Part shown: one piece after another, positions 39,251 to 53,296 of the stretch
Layout of the letters: each line of letters begins with the position of its first letter
How positions within the stretch are numbered: position 1 is the first letter of the stretch
Assembly (NCBI GenBank): GCA_038380795.1
Contig: CM076259.1
Location: 64,685,938 to 64,749,937 of the forward strand
Length of the DNA stretch: 64,000 nt
Source: Pyrocephalus nanus
Taxonomy: Eukaryota > Chordata > Aves > Passeriformes > Tyrannidae
Direction: 5' to 3'
The notes under the pieces: generated by a model
Seen by the model: the letters and a program-made list of their open reading frames with translations, nothing else
Database searches by the model: none
What the model was told of the DNA's origin: nothing
Program-made: the position numbers and the translations under genes

Positions 39251-40118
39251 AACTTTACAGCAAAAGTGAGTCCATTGATTAACATTTTTAACATTGCTGG
39301 TTATGATAGATTATGGACTCTGTACTGTACTCTTGTACTGTTTTCTATCAAAGAGAAGATGAAAATGTGCTTTTAATTTAATTGAATAAGAGTCAATCTG
39401 GAAAAAAGTTGAAATACTTCAGTGGGTTCTTCATACATTAACAAACGTCTCCAGGATGGATTTCCTTGGACCCTAGACTAGGAACAAACTATTAATTCTC
39501 CGATGGAAAAAAGATAATTTAACACGTTGTAAAACTACTACAGTGACAGGAAGCAGTGAAAATCAAAGGGTTAACACCACCTCTACAACTTATTATCAAA
39601 GCAATATTATAATACAATTTCTGTGCTACGTGGTTCTTCTTTCTAATAGAGAACAGAGAGGTAATTTGCTGTTGTGAAATAAAAGTCATTTTAACTTAAT
39701 CCTTGACCCTGTAACTGAAGATGGCTGAAAAGTCACCTGGGTCTGTCTGAAGTCTATTGAAAAATTGGATTAATCTTTGTTCCTCAGACACAGTCCATGG
39801 TTTTAAGGTGCTTGACATTTTTTTGTTCCTCAGGGGCACTGCTTTTACACCATGAGGTGCTGGTCTGTTATTATCCTGGTAAGAAGGTCACTCGACTCTG
39901 CAAAGTATCATTGAAAATATTTTTTATTAGAGCTAACTGTAAAAATTTAAGTACTAAAAGACACAGCACAGACCTGCACCTACACAGGTTCACTGTTACA
40001 TGGAACACTGAATCCTTGATGTGCAATGGTCTTCCCATCAGTATCACCAGAGACACCTGATGCTCACCTACCTTGTAAAAACCAAACAGCGCAGGGGACA
40101 GCCCTTAGGGTATGCAGA

Positions 40119-40138
40119 GGGAGAGAGAGAGAGAGAAA
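40119..40138. repeat. (GA)n microsatellite
   Basis: A tandem GAGAGAGA run of about 16-20 bp preceded by 'gcagaggg'. Simple repeat only. Confidence 0.85.
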
Positions 40139-42018
40139 ATGGTCATACAGGCTCTCAGGGACACATCCTGTTAGGCAGCAGTGTCAGATGGCTAAGATGT
40201 CCTTCTGGAGCTTTTCAACATTAAACATCAATAAATATTTAATGTAGGCACTTATGACTGTTTGGCTAAATGCTAAAATATAACCACAACTTTGTAGCTC
40301 AAGTTAGATAGAATATATCATACTATCTTTTCTTACCATTCCCAACTTGGATTGCCTTGACTTTTTCCACAGCCACATCTTGAAAACCTCTTATCTTTAA
40401 TACTTAGGTAAGAAGATTCTTTTTCCTTGTCCTTTCCTCCTTATCTACATATGGAAAAGTCTCACATGACTTCAGCAACACTTCTATCTCTGTCCCGCTC
40501 TCCTACAGGGTGGGATGGGGAAGGAGTAGCAGGGAGAAGTAGGGCTGAAGTTCCTACGTAACTACTGCAGGAACTATGAATGCAGAGAGAAAAGCCTAAG
40601 CGCTCAAACAGCTCAGCTGAACAGGTTTAGGTTGTGGCAGCTCAAGAAAAAGAAAGCTGCCTCTTTCTACCCACCTCAGCATCATGACAGAAGCTGCAGC
40701 AGGGGTAGAAGGAAATAGTTGCTAGTTCCTTCAAAAATCTGTGTTTTAGCCTAAACCATAAGACTTCATTGGCCCTAAAATACTTTCAGGTGCTATTGGA
40801 GGTTAAACATCAGAAAGTCCTCCTGGGAAAAAGGTAGGGATAATCTTTTTTTCACTAATTTTTTTCCTGGTTTTATAGCCGCCCACCCCAGCAGCCGTTA
40901 AGTAGCTCTAATTGAAGGGTCAGGAAGATGATTACAAAACTTGTAAGACTTTCTTTGGAGTCCCTGACTCCTCCCCCTTTTGGTGGTGAGCACATGACCT
41001 AAAGAAACATTTTTTTTTCTCTCTGTACTTGCTAAGACATTATTTCCATCAACAGAGGGAAAGCTCTGAAGACTTTTTAATCACACTTTGTAGCCAACAG
41101 AATATCATAACAATACCATTTCTGGGTACAACTATTTTAGAGCATTAATCTCCTGAACGCTCTAAGAGGTACGTAACAGGCGGGTTACACATGACAGGAC
41201 ACAACAACTCAGGACAGATTTGTTCTAGCTTTCTAAGAAAGAGTCTTATTTCTCTATAGTTTTTCCTAATCTGTTGCATGAATGCTGGCAAGAAACCAAG
41301 CAAGTTCTGACGTATGGCATTTGTTTATGCTGTAATATTTAAACACAAATAAAGGAATGAAAATGAGAGCAAGAAGAAAACTCCTAAAGGATGGTGTGTT
41401 TGGTTTTTCTTTTGAAAACATCCTCTAGCAGCAATGCAAGAAAAGTCTGTGCCTGGATTACCACCTGCAGACCCTGATTCGTTCATCGTAGCTGAAAAAG
41501 TAAAAAGAAGGTCAGGAGGAAGGAAGACCAAGCTTCATCAGAGTCAGTTCCAGAAAGGCTTCCCACACCCTATTGCAAGTAAATACCTGAAACAGTCAAA
41601 AAAGCCTAATTTGGACTATAGAAAGACTCTGTAAGCAGTACAACAACCAGAGACATGTGTTTGCTGTTTTTCTGGTGTATCTAGAGAAATTGTACCTGTA
41701 AGGTGATCCTGCTAAAGCCAGCTGACCTGCCCCGTTGTGGGACTTGAATATTCCTGTATTGTGGGGTCAGACAGATAGTCAAAAGGCAGATTTGAGTGTA
41801 GCCAGCCTCTGCCATGTTCCCTGGGATTTGGAAATATCCAATGGATATAGAAGTAAAACTAAAAAAGATAAATTCTCTCAATAAAAATGAATACTGAACA
41901 AATGTCTTACTGCCCAGCCTGGACACTTACCATCTATGCAAATAATAGCTGGGAAAGGAAAGCCTTTACCTGCCAACTAGGCAGCAAATTAGAGATGCTA
42001 ACCTAAGGGAGGCGCAAA

Positions 42019-42182
42019 ATCACAGAATCACAGGATGGATCAGGTTGGAAAGGATCACAGTGGAGCATCTGGTCCAACCTCCCTGCTCAACTACGATCAT
42101 CCTAGAGCACATGGCACAGGATTACACCCAAATGGTTCTTGAATATCTCCAGTGAGGGAAACTTCGCAACCTCTTTCCTAGT
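42019..42182 (-). mobile_element. CR1 LINE 3'-end fragment
   Basis: The reverse-complement tail 'atcacagaatcacagga' is followed by 'caggttggaaaggatcacagtggagcatctggtccaacctccctgctcaa' and 'ttcttgaatatctccagtgagg'. It is about 165 bp long, strongly 5'-truncated, and ends in an A-rich 'aacacaaacag' stretch. Confidence 0.9.
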
Positions 42183-44463
42183 GCCAAAAATAACACAAAC
42201 AGAAAAGAAAACCCAAACAAAACCTCACAACAAGAACAACCACCAAAACGAAACAAAACAAAAAAGAGACACACCATATATATATCACACACACATATCT
42301 GCCAATATAAAAGCAGGAGAAGTTATAGAAATAAAATGTCGGATTTAAAGTATCCATCTTGCCTTACCAAAGAAATATGAGAATTATATGAGGGAGTAAA
42401 TAGCAAACTTTAATAAATAAATGTACAATAGTATAGTAGTGTCACTAAACTGCTTTTATTCTTGTCTAAAGGTAGTACTAGGGCTGGAGCTAATATATTT
42501 AAGCAAGAGCTTGACATCTCTTTAGAATTTGAAAGCTCTCAATTGTACACAACATAAAATAGCCCTGTAGCCTCAAGAAGCAATAAGAGGAAAAGCAAGC
42601 ATGGAAAGAAGATTTAAATAAGATGATTTACCCAGAAATCATGGCCAAGCAAAAGAGCCCACAGGGTTTATATGTACCTATGGTCACTATAGGAAATAAA
42701 TTTATATAATCTATCATATAGTATAGACCATAAATGTTAAAATAGAGAGAGAGACATTTTGAAAAAATATATATGTTAATATGTATGTATATATATTATA
42801 AACATTTATAATTTTTTCAAAGTGCTTTCAACTGAATCAATAAATGTTTAAACATTTAAATATTGTATTTTTATTGATGGGAAATTTTTTCATGCTTGAT
42901 AAATCAAAGAGGTCATAGGAGGCACCCTTAAAAAACAATGAACTTTTTGTGCAGAATATCATTTAAAGTATACCTTTTCTTTAGATTATATCTGAATAGT
43001 TAAAAACTTTTCCTGGAAAGTATGATCAATACTCCAGAGTAGATAGGAAAGTATATGTAAACTATGAGAAGTATATAAAAGTATGAATAAGAGTCTCTGT
43101 GCTGCTTTCAGAGGCCACGTACCACTTTGATCGCATGTCATGTTAAAGAAATAAAAATCTATAGGAATAAAGCTACAATGAGTAATGTTTGGCTCATTGC
43201 CCACATTCTGTGGATTGGAAGCCACTGCTTGAGAGCAGTGTTGCTCAGATGAAGATCTGAGGTGCTGTGTAATATATTAGAGTGATGTGACTGGTCTGTG
43301 AAACAAATGGAAATGAAAGCATACATATTCTCACCGTACAAAAATGTAAAGTGGGTACTGATACATCTAATAAATATCGTTAATAATACATCCTATTTTT
43401 CAGATAATTTTGAATTAAAGCCAGTACATTGTACAAAGACAGTTGGCAGAATTCTTTTATGAAAGGTTAGATTGTTTCTCATTAGAAAACATGTCAATTA
43501 ACACATCTCTGGGGTATCTGAATGCAGTGAAGTAGAGAAAAATAGAGCTGTATGAGGAACACTTCTGATTTAAAATAAAATTTGTTCAGTTTTGACATTA
43601 TTATAAAGGAACAATGTTATTCTGCCTGAGTCCTTGACTGAGAAAGAAATAACTTGAGTGGGCTCTAAAACTTGTAAAGAAAACAAATTTTAATGCAAAA
43701 GCTTTTGAAAGCTCATGGTTAAGAGCCAAGACAGAACATGCCCCATGCCACAGAGCTGCACACTTTGCTGACTTACGAGGGATTAAAACAGCTCTCCTCA
43801 GTTTTCTGTGATTATAAAATTGTGATAAAATCAGAGGCTAAATTAATCATTAAGCATAATGAAACAGCCCATCTTTCCCTCAGTAATGTCATGGTCAAAA
43901 TCAGTTGCTCACAGTGGCAGCAACAACAGACCTACATGATGGGGCTGCCTGACACTTCATACAAAGGCTAGTAGTCATCTCGTAGTTCTTCCCCTAAATA
44001 TTTGAGCTCCACATCTCATATGATGTCTCACATGATCGTTTCATCTGAGAATGATGCTGATGATATCCCCCACAGACATATAAATATATTCCATCAAACA
44101 CCTTGTAAACCTGCTGTAGCACTTTAGTTTATTCAATTAGTATATTTATTTATATTTTTAAGATAACAAAAATGGAAGAGCTAATGTGCAATGATGGGCC
44201 TTAAAATAGCCTCAGTCTAGCCATCTGGCCATCTGCAAATCATGGTGCTGAGCAAGATTCACATGATTCTGTTGAATCATTAAGGAATTTCTGTTTTAAA
44301 AATTAGGGATGAAATAGAAAACATTGACTTAATCCTGCACAAGATGAATATACAAAGAACATATAAGTATGTATGGAGCCATAATCGTCTGACAGTTAAT
44401 CTTTGCAGCTACTCTAACTGCTGAAGATTTCCATGGATAACATCTAGAACCGGAATATCCCAG
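42183..44463. other. AT-rich unique block with simple repeats
   Basis: It holds A-rich and CA/TA simple sequence (about 42185-42300), TATATA/TATG stretches at about 42765-42805, and a 10-bp repeat of 'aaacatttaaa' type near 42850. There are no open frames above 81 codons and no recognised gene. Confidence 0.55.
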
Positions 44464-44740
44464 TCATAGAATCATAGAATCATAGAATTAACTGGATTGG
44501 AAGAGACCTCCAAGATCATCAAGTCCAACCCTTGATCCAACCCCACTGTGATTACTAGACCATGGCACTCAGTGCCACATCCAGCCTCATCTTAAAAACC
44601 TCCAGGGACGGTGAATCCACCACCTCTCTGGGCAGACCATTCCAATACCTGATCATTCTCTCTGTAAAGAACTGTTTTCTAATATCCAACCTCCCCTGGC
44701 AAAGCTTAAGTCTGTACCCTCTTGTCCTGAGTATGATTTT
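44464..44740 (-). mobile_element. CR1 LINE 3' end with three tail units
   Basis: The copy begins with three copies of the tail unit ('tcatagaatcatagaatcatagaat'). It continues with 'gattggaagagacctccaagatcatcaagtccaacccttgatccaac', 'gaatccaccacctctctgggcagaccattccaat' and 'ctgtaaagaactgttttctaatatccaacctcccctggc'. The tail repeats and sequence are well preserved, so it is among the younger copies here. Confidence 0.94.
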
Positions 44741-47700
44741 TCCCCTGTTTGTTACCTGATATTTAGTTTCAACATTAGTGGTTGATTTCCTATTGCACGT
44801 CTTCTGTAATTATTTTGGGTATTTGTCCATATTTGCACTTTCCACCTTCTGGAATTCAAGGAAACAGCAAAGATAAAAATATTGCTTGGATAAAGGTGAG
44901 AAGGCCTATGTTAGCAGGCTCTTGGATGTGATCAGCAAATGATGCCATGACCCGGGGAAATGATAAATTTTCATTCTGAACGTTATTAGGGCAGCATTAA
45001 AGCTAGCAGTCTAATGACACTAAATAATGACAAATAAATAAGGGATAATAAGTTTACTCATTTCTCTAGGTACTTCTTTCCCCTCTTCCCATTTCCCAGA
45101 TTATTACAGAGCGCTTATTCTAGCCTGTCTTCTCCCATAAGCAGCAAAGAATGGGGCGTGCATGGGCTGTAAGCTGTAAGACTTGGAGCTTGAACATCTG
45201 GAAGTGCTATTAAGCTCTCAGGCTCTCCTGCCATGCCTAACCCTAGAGCCAATGCTCTAACAGGAGAGAAACAGATGCTTCTCTTCCTGTTCTCCCTTCA
45301 GCTCTCCATGTGGTGATAAGAAACTTGGATACATTCCCCAAGTAAAATCTGCAAGATTGTCCAAGAGATGAGTGTGGGTGTGAACTATGCCTCTGCTTAG
45401 TCTCCAGCAATGACATGTGCTGTTCATGCTCTAATTGGAAGGATGCTGGAGAGAAGTTCAATCTAGCTCTAGGCTTGACTTCAGCAAAAGGAAGCTGCAG
45501 AGAGAACACTTTATTACAGGTCTGACATGGTTTAATGGACAATAGGAATATTCTTTAACGTAATGGATATGAATATAGAGGAAAGAGAAAGAAAACCAAG
45601 CCAAAACAAACCAAAACAGAAAAACCCAACCAAACAAAAAAAACCTTGTGGTGAAGACTAGATAGACCTTTAGCTACTAAATATTTTATAGTATGGGCAT
45701 TCATCATACCTTCATTTAATAAAATCTGCAATGTAAAACTGAAAAGACGATGAAAAGTGAAGTCATCTCAAAAATGGCCAAAATTCATCTATGGCTCCTA
45801 TATCTTCATCTGTTCTAAGGGAATTTCAGAGCTACTGGAAAATAACTATTCATGATAGAAAGTCTGACCACTGTTTGTATCTCAAACCCCATTCTGTTGA
45901 GGCAGGTCCACTGTTTGGCAGGTCCCCAGCAATCTGGAGATATGATGTGCCTAGTTAATGCAATGTACTGTTCATTGAAAACAATGAACACACTACAAAA
46001 ACTGGAACCAGCTGTCACAACCAAGAAGTAGGATAGATTCTTTATTGCTCTGAGAGTATGTAAACAGCTACATGAAGCCTATACTATGTTCACAGCAGAA
46101 CACTTTCAGTGACAGCAGCATTTGCAGTATGAGTGTGTAAATCATAGACAGACCTAATAACAGGGAAGAATTATCTTTCAACTTGTCTGCACTAGAGCAT
46201 GAAAATAATTTGGATCCCTTGGAAATCACTTCTTTAAATAGGAGAAGGATTAAATACTGACACCTTCCCTTTTTTTCCTGCCTACACTGCAGTTCATCCA
46301 GATTAAAATAGAATTGAGCACCAAACCTCAAGGGACACTGAAATTATTATCTCCTTTAGAATGTAATGTATCCCATAGATAGTGACAAAACACTGCTTTT
46401 TGAACTTTTAAAAAATTTATCTAAAGCCAGTTCTTGGAAACTGATAAACCAGAGAACCCCAAGCCTGCATCTGCTGTCTACAAATATGGAATTACTCAAT
46501 CACTGAAACTGAGATCATCAGAGTAGCAGAGTTGTCTATTCTCCCCCTCTTCTTTCCCTAAATCAAACCTATATGAAGCACAAGGGCATTGCGTATAAAA
46601 TCAAACATACTTGTACATAATGACTTTTCATGGAAAAATTATGAGTTTCCAATGAAATGTTTTTACTTGTTTCCTTTTTTCCCTCTAAGTGCATGCTTAT
46701 TCTGCTTATTTTTTGGTATGGTTTAGTCATAATTCTGTATTTGCCTAACAGTATGCAAGTTTGACAAACAGCATACTGAAATACAGCCAGATGTTTTCAG
46801 AGGCAGCCTGTTTTTAAATAATTCCATGGAACAAAGGTGGTGAAACTGTGCTTCTTGTGGTGAGAGAAAAGAGATGTGGTTTTGACGAGAGCTAAAGTCT
46901 AATGAGAGTAAGGGACATTCCAGGAAATGTCAGGGAAAGACAATAATTATGAGAGTCCTCTATTATCAACTCATTTTTAATTACCAAAAAGTTATGTGAG
47001 ATTAGGGAAAATATAGGACTCCTTTCCTTGTTATTTTCATGGCTGATCAGGTCAGCTGCACCAGGAGGACTCACGATTAGTTTCAACTTACCAACTCTTT
47101 TCAAAAATACCTTCATTTACACATAATCACATAATGCATTATCACAGTTTTGTGTATGGCTAGACACAGAGGGTTCCCCTTCCTGCTGTTGGTCAAGCCA
47201 ATCCACACATTAATTTCACATTAGGATTATCAAGTTATTATAGTGGCTATTCCAGCTTTTCTCTTCATCTACTTTTCTTTTTCTCCAAGATCTCCAGGAC
47301 TTATAACTCCTGCATTGCTGTTTAGCTACATTAACTAGTATTCCTTGGCCTCATGCCAGTATCCACTGCTTTCAGCTCTACAGAATTTAGACAAGGCTGT
47401 CTACAGAGAGCAGCCAGAAGAGTAAATTATAAACCACATTTCATTTCATATAGTAAATTATTTAAAGAATCCTTGCACAGGACTATTACTATAATTTTTA
47501 ACAAATAAAGAAGCAAGGATTTACAAAAAACCCATATATTTTACCTTAAAAGATTTGATATTGTTATAAAACATGTTATTGGACAAATCTTTCACATCTT
47601 AAATTCAATTACCTATAAATTCTGTCATTTCCAATTGCCTTTGCCTATTGTGTCCTTGAGACTCATTCAAGCCATTTTTATAACTTCTTGGGTTTTATAT

Positions 47701-50700
47701 TGCAATCTCAAGTTTGTCAGGGCACACTAAAAAACTAGGGTTTTGTGTGATGCACAGAAAGGATGTTCTTTGGCACTGTCTCAATCAACATCCACTGCAG
47801 TCCTATATACAGATTATAGCACAAACCCATCTCTTTCCTTGTAACTCCTCCCTCTATTCACCTGCTATTGGTAGCTTGCTGAATAGCTGAGATGCCCTAG
47901 TGGCATTCAGTGGTGAAGACCAAACTATGCAAGGAAAGAACCTGGGAGGATATTGTGATGGGAATGAACCTGGGAGGATATTGTGGTGGAAATCAACGCT
48001 CATTGGAAAAGACGGAAATGTAATAACGGAAAATTGCAGAGATAGGACTCCTGAGGCATGAGAAAAGAAGGCTATTGGAGGACAGAAAATAAAGAGCCTA
48101 TGACATACCTGTCTGTATTTTCCTAGTATTGGAGCAAGAATTATTTCCCCTATACAGTCTAATACTGAGAGAAGAAATAATAGGTGATGTACATCATAAA
48201 GACAAAATTTAAGTATTAAAGTGATTTGATTCATATGGTTTCCATTATGGTTTCATAGGGATTCATAATGATTTCCATTAGTGAAGCATGAGGTGGAAAT
48301 GCACCATATTGCCAATCTGCCCTTCAAACCCTGTCAGCAGAAAACCCCACACAGCCTTTATTTTAAACGCAGTGAACTAAATTCACACTCATTCAACTGC
48401 TACAGTAAACTTCTGAGTTTTGACAGGATTGGTGTGACTTTTCCTTTTCCTCATTTCACAGTGTTCCAGTACAATTTTATCCTTCAGTCAACTGCACTTG
48501 TACAGACAGAATACAAATGCTTTAGAGGTCCTATAAGCAGAAAAGCCTGCTGATTGCTTTTTTTAAGTTCAACAGAAATCCTTCACAAGCTTTTTAGGTT
48601 TGTATGTGGTGAACATCATGCATTAAATAAATATGTGCCATAGATGAAGGCAGTTTGCTCACTTTGTTCAGGCACAGACATTTGCTCACACTTGCAGCAA
48701 GAACAACTTTAAAACTTTTACCAGATTCCCTGAAATGCATTCCTGCTTTTCCCCAGCAGCATATGGAGGACCACATCTCCAGCTGGTCTAAATCAGATGG
48801 GTTTCACTGAAGTATATTAATTCTATAATAAACTAACCACAAAAGTTCAAAACAGCACAGAAAGTTTTAGAAGCACTTTCCCAATGTTCCATAGCATTTG
48901 ATCTGCTAGAAACAGAATCTGCCAGTATACCCTTTTACTCCAATCTACTGTGTTAGGTTTGTGCCCCCTTTTGTGTCCTTACCTCAGGGAAATTTTCGCT
49001 TTCTGGTGGCACCATACTGCCAACTAAATTAGGCTTAATATAACATTTTAACAAACTCTTGGAAAACTTACTAATGGATTTTCTTCCATTCTGAAAAGTT
49101 CATCAGACTATACAAATCACCTCCAGGATTGGCCATGGTCAGTGGAGAAAGTTTTTGCTGAGTTCAGGAAACCTAAGTAGGTTTCTGTGGGTGTACCATT
49201 CTCTTTGTCAACTGACTGCTGAAACTCCTGTGAAGATGACTCCCACCAGGCAGAAGCACAGTCATTTCAAGGGATTCTTGAGGAATTTGAAGAATGCAAT
49301 CTTCCTCAAAGAATGAGAGAAATATTTTGTATGAAAAAAAAAAAAAATCCAACAACCAAAACCAGAGAAAAGCGAGAACCAGTGTCTTGCTATACTGAGT
49401 AGGTACTCTTGTGACAGTTCTTCTGAGTTTTTCTGGTTGTGTTAGGACACTCTCGTATACCAGTATGGAACCCAAGAGGACAGAGGCAGGACCAATAGCA
49501 TGGAATACCTGAGCACATGAGTAATGCCCAATAGCTACTGTAAAGGAGTGCCAGCTTCCCACCTATTTTCAAAAAACTCTGATAGGCTCAAAGCCTGTAA
49601 AAATTTTGTCTATATTAAAAGTAAAAAACCCCTTCTCTTAGCCTAAATTGTTCAGGTAAACAAATACAAAATCGAAGAAAATGAAAACAAAATCAAAGAT
49701 CTTCCCAAGTCAACAGAATACACATTAGTTAAAAGGGACTTGATGCAACTCCCTGTATTTTCTTTCTTCTACCTGTAGCTGCAACAGAAATCCATAATAC
49801 ACTTTTTTAGAGATCTCATGCCGATTCTCATGTAAAGCTAGTGCTTCCAAATTGCATAACTGTCCAGTGAGAATTAGGACCTTTGTGTGAAACTGGTCTC
49901 TTTCTAAGAGATAAGTTTTGAAAGAAGTCTTAAGCAAAAAAGTCCTCTATACAAGAAGAAAAGGCACAAGTGAAACTGAAAAGGAATACACTTTACAGAG
50001 GTGTCTTTTACATGATACAGCATTAAGCCATGTGAGCTGCTGCTGTAAGATGCATTCAAGCACTGGACAGCAATAAAAGTAGAATTAGACATTCCTACAG
50101 ATAGTGAGAACATCCAAAGCTCTTTTTGAAAAGGTTAAAGACATATGTTATTCTTACCTGAGCTCACAAACTAATGAAATAGCTAGGAGGAGGAAGAACC
50201 ATCTGAAAGGCAGGTTTTGCCCTTAGCTATCTGTCTGACCTTGCATATATCTTTCTCAGATGTTGGCTCTGCTAGGACAGGATACTGAACTGAATTAGCA
50301 ATTCTTCTCATCTCAGAGATAAATACAGAGTTCCTGCTGTTATCTCTGGTGTTCTCAGGTATTTTCCAGAGGCCCCTTGCACATAAATTACATACCGTTA
50401 CTCACTGCACTGCACCAGTCCCTGTGGGTCCTGAAGATGTCGTACCTCCAAAGGTTTCTCTGTGTGTCAGCAGAACCTGGAGACCACAGTGAGGGATTCA
50501 CAACACAGAACTGCACGAGCTGTTACAAACTCAGTCTGCAAAAGCTCAGCCCATTTCTCCCCTGAGATACCAGAGGGAAGCCCTGAGCAGAGCAGTGACT
50601 GCAGCCCTGCTTGGTACGGACAGAACTGAGCTGCGCAGTCACCCAGAACAGCTTCCCAAGATCCAGTGGACACCAAAGAACACTGCAGTGAAGCAGTATG

Positions 50701-52310
50701 CCATAATATACAATCATATGCAAAGTCCATGTAAAGGAAATGCGCCCAAACCAAAGCCCATTTGCAAACCAGCAGCGGTGGAAAACTAAGCTTATGCACA
50801 AATGACCATCTCTTTACCTCAGATTGGACCCGAGACTCAGCTGTAAGCACCTCTAATAGTGGAAGTTGTTCAAATTGGGATCTGAATCAAACATTATGGC
50901 CTGGATTTGTTTAATCTTTGTTAATATTCTGCTTACGCTATCACAGCCAATGCTACCTTGGGGAACTTCTTTAATCGCTCAGTGTCACGTTGTTAGATAG
51001 AAAACAGTGTTCCTACATATGTTCTGGTTTCCAAAATATATATTTTTATTTTCATTTGTACAAAAAAAATAGAATGGCCAAGCAATAGGTAAGAGAATAC
51101 TTTCATTAAGCAAACAACCAAAATGTCAAGCTCTTATGTCTTAGTGGAATAAGAGGCTGGAAGCCTGAAAGATGCAGTCACTAGTAATTTAAGCTACTAC
51201 CACTCCAGAAAGTACTGACAGTTTTCCAGCAAGGGAAGCATTAGGCCTCTCTGTACATGCATAGGCTGTATCCTTCAGAGGACCTCAAGCTGCAAATGCC
51301 AACAAGACTTTCCCAGAAACAAATGGTGCTTCATAGCAGCATTCATTCCAGACTGCAGGAGGGACAACACCAGAAGGCCAAAGGAAAATCAGCATAGAGA
51401 CCAAGTGATTTATAGCACTCACTGAAGGCAATGTTATTACAAAATGAGGAAAATGTCTTCTCTTTCAGCACTTCAGTCGCATGGGGCAACATAGATGCCA
51501 AAGCCTCACACCTTTGTATACAGACCTGCAATTACAAGACACAAAGCAGGGGAAAGAGACCAACAACTCAGCTATGCTGAGTGTGAATAGTTACAACATC
51601 AAGAAAAATCTCTCACTAGTTATTTTGAAGAATCAGGTTAGGGAAAAAGGTAAACTCATTCTCCATTTATACAAAGCACTTTTAAAGGTTTTCACCCTGC
51701 TGTGGTGTTCAGCAATACAAATTTCTCTTCCCTACAGGCCCAAGCAAGTAGCAGTGCAACAGTATTGACAGGAGCAACGAGATCAGCAAATAGTTTGATT
51801 TCTACTTCACCATCTACTTTTGCCTATTGAGCCTCTCCTGATAACTGGAGGATCATAATCTATAAAGCTCTTAGTTTTCTGAGGTTTTAATTTATTTTGT
51901 TCTTGTTTTTTTAATTGCTTTCAGTGCCAACTCAGTAAGTTTGCAAAGCTGCCTTAGGAAATAGCTCCTAGAAACATGCCCTCTACCTAAGGAACTGTGC
52001 CAGTCCCTCATATGTTCCCTCTTGCCTATCTGAATGGAAATGTATCTACTTTGTCCATTAGGTTAATTATTTTGGGCTGAATGCACTCAAAGCAGGTCTT
52101 CTTGTCTTACCTGAGGCTTAGGTAAACAAGAAAGCAATTGGTCAAAATGGGTAATAAATAAACTGAGCTCAGGGTTGGAGGACAGATGAAAACTCACCAA
52201 CCAGTCCAGGATTTGCAAAGCTGCAGAATCCACAGACTCAGGTCTGAAAAACTGGACGGACCATAAGAAAAAGGAAGATTATTGGTATGTTAATTCATGC
52301 TCTTCCCATT
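44741..52310. other. long unique block, no gene recognised
   Basis: Open frames reach 129 codons (49173-49562 minus) and 127 codons (50467-50850 minus) without any recognisable motif. A 28-bp tandem duplication lies at 47938-47993, and an A14 tract lies at about 49334-49347. The GC-richer stretch near 50370-50790 has open frames on both strands but no domain. Nothing here supports a host gene. Confidence 0.5.
47938..47993. repeat. 28-bp tandem duplication
   Basis: Two adjacent 28-bp copies begin 'gaacctgggaggatattgtg'. They differ at only two positions near the end (gatgggaat versus ggtggaaat). The high similarity indicates a recent local duplication. Confidence 0.92.
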
Positions 52311-52376
52311 AAAAACAAACAAACAAACAAACAAAACAAACAAAACAAAAAAAACAAACACCACAAAAAAAACCCT
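52311..52376. repeat. (CAAA)n microsatellite
   Basis: AAAC/CAAA units repeat for about 60 bp and become irregular towards an A-rich end with 'ccacaaaaaaaaccc'. A 71-codon Lys/Thr/Asn-rich frame here is an artefact of the repeat. Confidence 0.9.
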
Positions 52377-52564
52377 CAAAAATCAACTACTTTATTTTCT
52401 AATCACTTCCTTTGGTAACAAAAAAGTCATTCTTGGCTGCCCTGTGTGCCGCAGTTCAGACTTCTGGCCAAAACTAAAAACACAGATGAGGAGTATCAGA
52501 GCTCACCCTTGAAAATGCCACTTTGTGCTTCCAGGTCTGTTCTGCACTTGATGCTTAAAACATA

Positions 52565-52860
52565 CAAAGAAAGGGATTGCCATATCAGAGCAGACTTCTG
52601 ATCCATCTATCCAGTAAAAACTTGTGGGATAACCTATCTGGAGAAGGAATGTCTTGCTCACTCCAGACAGTGGTTGAATTATATTCTGAAGTCCAGGTAC
52701 TTATCCAAAACTAATTCAGTGTTCCCACTATATAAACATGTCTAATCTCTTGGTGCCTGCCAAATTTTGTTCCAATAGCTCATACCACAACCACCTAAAG
52801 AACTTCACCATAAATTTGGATGTTTCAGATTTTGATGAGTTGTCCAGACTCATCTTCTGA
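52565..52860 (-). mobile_element. probable ancient CR1/L3-like LINE relic
   Basis: The order of phrases 'gggattgccatatcagagcagac', 'gatccatctatccagta', 'cagacagtggttga' and 'ttatattctgaag', followed by 'caaattttgttccaatagctc' and 'aacttcaccataaattt', resembles the reverse-complemented 3' region of old amniote CR1-related LINEs known from reptiles and birds. It is much more diverged than the avian CR1 copies elsewhere. The identification rests on recalled resemblance over a decayed sequence. Confidence 0.5.
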
Positions 52861-53296
52861 CAAAATTGTCTATGAATAGTTAGTTACAAAACATGATTTA
52901 ACATGTTAACATACAACAGCATTGGCAAGCCTGGTAAAGAGTCAATCAATAAAGCATTAACACTTGAGCAAATGCATACTGCTTAATAAAATTTAGTGTC
53001 AATGGCATGCAGGAAGAACAAGTCTTGATTTTCATTTTGCTTCCAACAGAAAATGTGTTACTACAATTACAAATGTGTTTCATAGAGCTGGTGTCATTGA
53101 TGGAAAATTAGGTTATAAGAACTAGAGACAGACTCAGCTTGGATTTCAAATCCTCAATTCTGGCAATATTAGTATATATTAATGTACATATTAAGTAATA
53201 TATATCTATATAAAAGAGAATAGAGCCAACCTTCTCTCACTCATTAGTTTACCTCCTCTCCAAACAATTTATGAGAGAAAGCTGGCTATTCATCAT
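52861..53296. other. AT-rich spacer, nothing recognised
   Basis: Contains TATATA-type simple sequence near 53170-53212 and no open frame of note. Confidence 0.6.

Larger units (their letters stand above)
37109..42018. other. unique block, no gene recognised
   Basis: All open frames are 111 codons or fewer and lack recognisable domains. Features noted inside are a motif cluster at 39071-39250 and a GA microsatellite at about 40119-40138. The C-rich part at 37530-37760 has no coding signature I can support. Confidence 0.5.

Noticed and set aside
50370..50850. GC-richer stretch with open frames on both strands
   Set aside because: No domain, no CpG-island character, and no consistent reading frame.
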